The notes beneath the pieces were generated by a model, which ran no database searches, was not told the DNA's origin, and saw nothing but the letters and a program-made list of their open reading frames with translations. A stretch of 40,209 nucleotides of DNA from STC-113 sp964618565 (GTDB lineage: Bacteria > Patescibacteriota > Gracilibacteria > BD1-5 > UBA2023), in NCBI GenBank assembly GCA_964618565.1, contig CAZUBA010000016.1, forward strand, positions 1 through 40,209. The letters are read 5' to 3'. The translations under genes were made by a program, and so were the position numbers. Position 1 is the stretch's first letter; each line of letters begins with the position of its first letter. Positions 37,430 through 40,209 of this stretch are shown piece by piece.

Positions 37430-39829
37430 ATGAAAAAGGTCTCATTAATTTTATATATTTGTTCAGCGCTCACATTTTTGTTGATGAGCTCTTTTCAGGC
37501 ATTTGCTGCAGATGAAGCATGCATACAGGTTATACAAAGCGCAAAGAATACGGCTACTTGAGAATGCAAAGATTTTCCAACACCATGCGATGTTCCTGAT
37601 TGATGGGAAAAAGTGAATACTTGTGCCAATACGGACACTCAAATTATCGATAAAGAACAGCAACCTCAAAACTTAAACGTAAATTTCAGCGTTAAAACCT
37701 TTTCCAGTTGTGAAGATATGGAGGATGTTTTCAAGAAATTCATAAAAGAGTATGGAAATGCCAATCCTAATTATAGGGAATTTTGAGGGCCTCAAATGCT
37801 AGAAGATTCAGCCGCGCCTTTAAAATGAGTAACCAACGGCATGGGATGAGACTCTGCTGTCACAGCTCCAGAGATCAAGGCAGAGAATTTCAGCCAGACA
37901 AATATTCAAGTTACCTGAGTCGATGAAAGTGAAATTATAAAAACCGATTGAAAATATATCTACTATTACAATAGGGATAAGCATGCCATATATATAGCCA
38001 ATGCCTTCCCTGCTGATAAATTGGAAATAGTGAAGGTGATAAAAATCCCTACGACTTTTACAGAACCAGAAATATATTTAAGCTGAAACAACCTTACAAT
38101 CATAGCAACCAAATACCAGCCTTGAAATTGGGGCTATTATTGGTTCAATAGATCGGTAAAAACAGTGATTATAAATTATGATATAAGCAATCTTAATAAT
38201 CTTAAAGTTGAGAAGTATCTTCAGGTAGATTGAAGCGTCTCTAAATCGAGAAGAATCGGAAAATACGTATATGTTCTATCACAGAGCAGCTTCGTATTCC
38301 CATATCTGGACTATTACGGACCAAATTTGAAATCAACAGCTCAAGCTTTTGACAGCCAGAAATTGGAAGTTGATTTCAATCCTAAAAAAGTTCTTCCAAA
38401 AAAGGCCGAGTTAAGGCTTACGGATAATAAATCTCAACAAAATGTAAATTTAAGATGAAGGAATTTGCCATATAACGTATCTCAAACATATTCATCCAAA
38501 TGCAGCGATATAGAATATGTGATTCCCGATTCAAATACATTGTCCAAGTACAGCTTTGTCCCGAGCTACCTCACACTTTCTGTAGTGAATTTAGATGACC
38601 CCTCACAAGAAACCAAGACTAAGCTTTTCTTCTGAGATGTAGCAGAAGTTCATATGAGCCTTGACAACCTGTATATAACGTCATGATTGTATACTCCTTA
38701 CAGATTCAATTGTCCGGTAATCCAATGTATAACAACTCCTTGTATTCAGCCCGACTGTGCCTTCCCTGTATTCCCAAGCTGACAGAATACTGTTATCCAT
38801 AAGGTGAATATCTTGGCTTGAGATACAAAATATCAAGCATCGACTATTATTCCAGGTTCGCCGCTTAATCAATATTCGATGGACCAGGATTCAATTTGAA
38901 ATTTCAGGATAGTGACTTCTTCACATTTTCCGGATCAATATACAAATCTTTTTGTATTGGATAAGAATCTGAAAACTATCTGAAAATTAAGCGAACTTGC
39001 AAAATGAGAAAATTTCCAAAGTTCGAGGTTTATCTGAGATAAATTATATTTGGTAACCTTTCAGCAGATAGACCCTTTATTTGTAATTGATCTTAAAGAC
39101 TATAGGAATCCTAAAGTCCTCTGAGAATTGAAAATCCCGGGATACTCAACTTACCTTCACCCGTATGACGGAACACATCTTATTTGAATAGGCTATGACA
39201 CTCAGTTGAATCAATGGGGATGAACTCAGAATAAATGACTTAAAGTAGACTTATATGATATTTCGGATTTTAATAACCCAAAACAACAGCATACAGCATC
39301 GTTTTGAGACCAGGGCTCATATTCAGATGTCCTGAGCAATCCAAGATTATTCGTATGGAATGCCAAAGAGCATATCCTATTCATGCCTGCAACATTGTTT
39401 AAGAATGCAAACGACAAGGCAAATCCGTATAGGAACTCCGATGCGTTCCAATGATCGGTTGCTATTAAGATAGATAAAGATGCTTGAATAAAAGAACTTA
39501 TTAGAGTGACCCATATCGACACTGTCTGATTGGAAGAGAAAAGGAAAAAGGATTGTGCGCAATATGTAAATGTCACGCCTCCACCATGTACAAAGCTTAT
39601 AAACGGAGAGGAATACTGCCCTCCCGTATCGACTTATGTGCCTGAATACTGTTACGCAACAAGTCCTATCGGAGAATATTTAGCCAGCCAAATCTGGCAA
39701 TTCAGCAAAAACCACATTTCAAGAAACTTGTTCCTAGACAATATCTGGTATACGGTCAGCAATACAAAAATCCAAGCGAATGACCTAAGTTCTAACTTCT
39801 GAAAAATCAAAGAAGTTGAAATGAAATAA
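37430..39829 (+). CDS. Secreted beta-propeller domain protein
   Basis: 799 aa. Signal peptide MKKVSLILYICSALTFLLMS, cleavage near AFA-A. A Cys-containing N-terminal part (to about 95) precedes the long propeller: repeated strands with the pattern KYIYYYNRDKHAIYIANAF, KTVIINYDISNLNNLKVEKY, GKYVYVLSQSSFVF, DKLYLVTFQQIDPLFVIDLK and YSTYLHPYDGTHLIGIGYDT. This matches bacterial secreted proteins with a C-terminal beta-propeller distantly related to WD-40 repeats. More than thirty glycines are TGA. A final segment has several Cys (PPPCTKLINGEEYCPP). It is probably a surface or periplasmic scaffold. Follows the RlpA-like gene and has its own terminator. Confidence 0.85.
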
Positions 39830-39853
39830 ATCAAGAGCAATAATCTAATTATT

Positions 39854-39884
39854 AAAAAACATTCCCGAAACGGGAATGTTTTTT
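39854..39884 (+). terminator. Terminator after the beta-propeller gene
   Basis: Stem AAAACATTCCCG / CGGGAATGTTTT with loop AAA, followed by TTAATTT. Confidence 0.9.
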
Positions 39885-39965
39885 AATTTAAATGAAATCG
39901 ATTTTTATTTTAAATAAAATAAGCTATAATCCTGAGGCAAATTAAATATTTATCCTTAAATCATT

Positions 39966-40209
39966 ATGGATTCACGCAAAAAAAACACCGCCTTCACCCT
40001 TATAGAACTCATAGTCGTAATTGTCGTACTTGCAATCCTTGCAACGATTGCATTTTTGAGTTTCTCCTCCCAATCAGCTTCAGCCAGAGATTCGACCAGA
40101 TTGGCTGATATGAGCAATATCGCCAAATGATTAAGCGTTTTCAATGCAGTTTCTGGCAAATATCCTGCCCCGAATGATTCCATAACAATCTCTGCCTCTT
40201 GAACAGCCT
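39966..40209 (+). CDS. Prepilin-like protein, cut by the window end
   Basis: The first 81 codons of a third prepilin: MDSRKKNTAFTLIELIVVIV with the cleavage motif A-FTLIE, then SFSSQSASARDSTRLADMSN and a body KYPAPNDSITISASG. The stretch after the helix is almost identical to the two prepilins at 21506 and 23211, so all three are paralogs with a shared stem and probably different heads. Two TGA codons so far. The C-terminal domain lies outside the window. Confidence 0.9.

Overview
The window comes from a bacterium that reads UGA as glycine (translation table 25), as Absconditabacteria (SR1) and Gracilibacteria (BD1-5) do. Conserved genes such as aspS, pyk, nrdD, nrdG, ssb and rlmH are intact only if in-frame TGA is read through, and TGA falls where these families have an invariant Gly: the AspRS motifs, the NrdG SGGEP motif, the VirB4 P-loop and the SpoIIE-phosphatase GD and GHG motifs. 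Only TAA and TAG end genes. The DNA is AT-rich, many starts lack a Shine-Dalgarno sequence, and a class III ribonucleotide reductase points to anaerobic life. I cannot tell SR1 from Gracilibacteria here.

Layout. 0.2-2.4 kb: aspS and a MazG-like gene (-). 2.5-5.6 kb: a multipass membrane protein (+) facing two secreted proteins (-) whose promoters share an 11-bp-phased GTGA repeat array. 5.9-9.7 kb: a C39-peptidase/M14-like fusion, an ORF without a stop before its terminator, a sigma-region-4/HARE-HTH regulator (-) and a four-helix membrane protein (-). 9.8-15.3 kb: a small ORF, a bS21-like protein, a sortase with a long acidic cytoplasmic tail, a HAD hydrolase, DUF1697, a pentapeptide-repeat protein, an SMR-type transporter and a GIY-YIG protein. 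15.3-17.4 kb: intergenic repeats, rlmH, an unknown protein and a SAM methyltransferase (-).

17.4-21.4 kb: the anaerobic RNR locus behind two NrdR boxes. NrdD is split: the body ends at its zinc site and the glycyl-radical domain is a separate 56-codon ORF in another frame, with a palindromic repeat between them. The radical glycine is itself a UGA codon. A small CxxC protein, a 90-aa protein and the NrdG activase follow.

21.5-24.6 kb: two prepilin-like proteins with nearly identical N-termini and different C-terminal modules. One carries an FGE/C-type-lectin-like fold ending in a segment that looks like a diversity-generating-retroelement variable region; the other has a LamG-like domain. 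A third prepilin starts at the window edge (39966). 24.6-33.6 kb: ssb, a SpoIIE-type phosphatase, a VirB4-like ATPase, LemA, two DUF3137-like paralogs and pyruvate kinase. 33.7-40.2 kb: an M23 peptidase, a 1.2-kb gene-free stretch with a candidate structured RNA, an RlpA-like protein and a secreted beta-propeller protein.

Much of the window concerns the cell surface (pilins, sortase, M23, RlpA-like, C39/M14, secreted repeat proteins, VirB4), as expected of a small host-attached bacterium. All calls come from reading the sequence; no database search was run.
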